Part shown: positions 6,000-7,553 of the stretch, one piece after another | How positions within the stretch are numbered: the first letter of the stretch is position 1 | How the letters are laid out: each line of letters begins with the position of its first letter | Assembly (NCBI GenBank): GCA_021812505.1 | Contig: JAKANG010000052.1 | Span: 1-7,553 of the forward strand | Source: Pseudomonadota bacterium | Lineage (GTDB): Bacteria; Pseudomonadota; Alphaproteobacteria; Rhizobiales; Beijerinckiaceae | Length of the DNA: 7,553 nucleotides | Direction of reading: 5' to 3' | Translations under genes and position numbers: made by a program | The notes under the pieces: generated by a model | The model's input: the letters and a program-made list of their open reading frames with translations, nothing else | Database searches by the model: none | What the model was told of the DNA's origin: nothing

Positions 6000-6012
6000 A
6001 GGGTCTTTCAAT
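5995..6012. repeat. ATTGAA/TTCAAT inverted repeat overlapping the small ORF stop and the SulP promoter
   Basis: ATTGAA and TTCAAT form 6-bp perfect arms around six bases. The left arm includes the stop codon of the small ORF and most of the candidate -35 element of the SulP gene. It could be an operator or chance; there is no following T tract, so it is not an intrinsic terminator. Confidence 0.3.
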
Positions 6013-6025
6013 TCCGCAGTAAAAT
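5996..6025 (+). promoter_or_regulatory. Candidate sigma-70 promoter for the SulP gene
   Basis: TTGAAG (5996-6001) and TAAAAT (6020-6025) are spaced 18 bases apart, giving a leader of about 35 bases before the ATG at 6067. The -10 is one mismatch from TATAAT and stands out in this GC-rich region. It suggests that the transporter can be expressed independently of the small ORF. Confidence 0.45.
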
Positions 6026-6066
6026 GGTTGGCGCAGGCATTGGCGTCCTTTTTTAGGAGCTTTCGC

Positions 6067-7553
6067 ATGACCGCGTCCCATCAGTTGGCTCCCGCGTCCC
6101 GCCCGAGCGAAAATGGCTTCCGCTTCGACCTGGTCGCGGGCTTGACGGCGGCGGCGGTCGTCCTGCCGAAGGCGATGGCCTACGCGACGGTCGCCGGATT
6201 GCCTCCGGCTGTCGGGCTCTACACGGCGTTTGTGCCTGGCGTCGTTTATGGCCTGCTCGGCTCGTCGCGGGTCTTGAGCGTCAGCTCCACAACGACCCTG
6301 GCCATTCTCGTCGGCGCGGATCTCGGCGACGCCGTCCCCGACGGCGACCCCGCGAAACTGGCCGCCGCGACCGCGACCCTTACGGCGCTTGTCGGCGTCG
6401 CTCTGATCGTCGCCCGGCTGCTGCGGCTGGGTTTTGTCGCCAATTTCATCTCAAGCCCAGTGCTCACGGGGTTCAAGGCAGGCATCGGCCTGGTCATCCT
6501 GCTCGACCAGGCTCCAAAACTGCTGGGCCTTCACCTCGCCAAGCGATCCTTTTGCTCCGACCTGGCGTCCCTCATTCATCACCTTCCGGAAACCTCGGCG
6601 ATGGCGCTCGCGATTGGCGCGGCGACGCTGTTCTTCCTCGTCGGCATGGAAGTCTTCCGCCCCCATTCGCCAGCGCCGCTCATCGCGGTCTCGGGCGCGA
6701 TCCTGGCGTCATGGCTGCTTGGCCTCGCCGCACAGGCTGGCGCGACGGTCGGCCACATTCCGCGCGGCGTCCCGACTCTGACCCTCCCCGACCTCGCCAT
6801 GGTTCGCGATCTCGCGCCGGGCGCGCTCGGCGTAGCCTTGATGAGCTTTACCGAAAGCATCGCCGCCGCGCGCGCCTTCGCGCGTTCCGGCGATCCGCCG
6901 ATCGACGCCAATCGGGAACTGGTCGCAACCGGCGCCGCCAATCTGGCGGGCGCCTTCTTCGGCGCCATGGCCGCGGGTGGCGGCACATCGCAAACCGGCG
7001 TGGTTTTTTCCGCAGGCGGAGTGACGCAAAAAGCTTCCCTCGTCTGCGCCGGGGCCGCCCTGGCGACCATGCTGGCGCTCGCGCCGCTGCTCGGATTTTT
7101 GCCGAACGCGACCCTGGCGGCCATCGTCATCGTCTATTCGGCCAGCCTGATCCAGCTTCCCGAATTCGTCGCCATCCGTCGCGTGCGCAACATGGAGTTC
7201 TGGTGGGCGGTCGCGGCGGCCTTGGGCGTCCTGACCTTCGGCACGCTCAAGGGAATCGTCGTCGCCATCATCCTGTCGCTGATCGGACTGGGCAGCCAGA
7301 TGGCGCGGCCGCGCGTTTCGGTCATCGGCCAAAAACGCGACGCGGACGTCCTGCGTCCGCTGTCGCCGGACCATCCGGACGACGAAACCATCGAAGGCCT
7401 GTTGATCGTGCGGCCCGAGGACCGCCTTTTCTTCCTCAACGCCCAGAATGTCGCGGATCGGATCGCGGCGCTCCAGGCCGAATATCGGCCGCGCGTCGTG
7501 GTGCTGGACATGAGCCGCGTTCCCGATATCGAGTTCTCCGCCTTGGAGATGAT
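6067..7553 (+). CDS. SulP (SLC26) family anion transporter with STAS domain, cut by the right edge
   Basis: This is an inner-membrane transporter of the SulP family, whose members move sulfate, bicarbonate or dicarboxylates. The frame is open from the ATG at 6067 (TAGGAG eight bases upstream) to the window end, giving 495 residues. The family signature is at about 34-69 (PKAMAYATVAGLPPAVGLYT, then LLGSSR), followed by LSVSSTTTLAIL at 70-81, FVANFISSPVLTGFKAGIGL at 123-142 and FTESIAAARAFARSGDPPID at 261-280. The membrane domain ends near 405. A STAS domain follows from about 443 (LLIVRPEDRLFFLNAQNVAD, then VVVLDMSRVPDIEFSALEM). Only its beginning is inside the window. Where many homologues have S-x-S-R-T, this protein has GGGTSQT (304-310), a subfamily variant. 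The substrate cannot be assigned: no carbonic anhydrase or sulfur-assimilation gene is in view. The front of the protein is complete and undamaged. Confidence 0.92.
   Translation, partial: MTASHQLAPASRPSENGFRFDLVAGLTAAAVVLPKAMAYATVAGLPPAVGLYTAFVPGVVYGLLGSSRVLSVSSTTTLAILVGADLGDAVPDGDPAKLAAATATLTALVGVALIVARLLRLGFVANFISSPVLTGFKAGIGLVILLDQAPKLLGLHLAKRSFCSDLASLIHHLPETSAMALAIGAATLFFLVGMEVFRPHSPAPLIAVSGAILASWLLGLAAQAGATVGHIPRGVPTLTLPDLAMVRDLAPGALGVALMSFTESIAAARAFARSGDPPIDANRELVATGAANLAGAFFGAMAAGGGTSQTGVVFSAGGVTQKASLVCAGAALATMLALAPLLGFLPNATLAAIVIVYSASLIQLPEFVAIRRVRNMEFWWAVAAALGVLTFGTLKGIVVAIILSLIGLGSQMARPRVSVIGQKRDADVLRPLSPDHPDDETIEGLLIVRPEDRLFFLNAQNVADRIAALQAEYRPRVVVLDMSRVPDIEFSALEM

Noticed and set aside
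6028..6055. TTGGCG direct repeat and T6 run before the SulP gene, considered as a terminator of the small ORF
   Set aside because: No stem precedes the T run, and the run lies beside the SulP ribosome binding site.

Overview
The window is GC-rich (about two thirds G+C by eye) and reads like a chromosomal segment of an alphaproteobacterium, probably Rhizobiales/Hyphomicrobiales. This is inferred from protein style and family mix (class II DAHP synthase, DUF2254, DUF3300, BASS and SulP transporters, a small two-TM channel-like protein). I see no rRNA, tRNA, CRISPR array, insertion sequence or phage gene cluster.

Layout: positions 1-5613 are all read from the minus strand. In transcription order (right to left) they are: a secreted DUF3300 protein with a glycine-rich stalk and a C-terminal phage-type S74 autochaperone domain (5613-3967); a DUF2254 membrane protein (3882-2599); a BASS-family (bile acid:sodium symporter superfamily) transporter gene broken by at least two frameshifts (2555-1515); a 387-residue cytosolic-looking protein of unknown function (1446-283); and, after about 200 bases of leader, the first 26 codons of class II DAHP synthase (80 to beyond the left edge). 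Positions 5799-7553 are read from the plus strand: a 66-codon ORF that looks like the front end of a two-TM potassium-channel gene (5799-5999), then a SulP anion transporter with a C-terminal STAS domain that runs off the right edge (6067 onward).

The two blocks diverge from a 185-base intergenic region (5614-5798). It carries a perfect 19-bp palindrome sitting over the -35 and spacer of a plausible plus-strand promoter and just upstream of a candidate minus-strand promoter. Apart from DAHP synthase (shikimate pathway entry), the genes share a cell-envelope and transport flavour, but nothing shows that they form one pathway.

Most worth a second look: the DUF3300-S74 fusion with an apparently intact Ser-Lys self-cleavage motif; the decayed BASS transporter, whose shifted frame runs without a stop into the next gene and creates a misleading 707-codon open frame; the unknown 387-residue protein with H-N-H and H-I-H clusters; and the channel-gene remnant with its operator-like palindrome.
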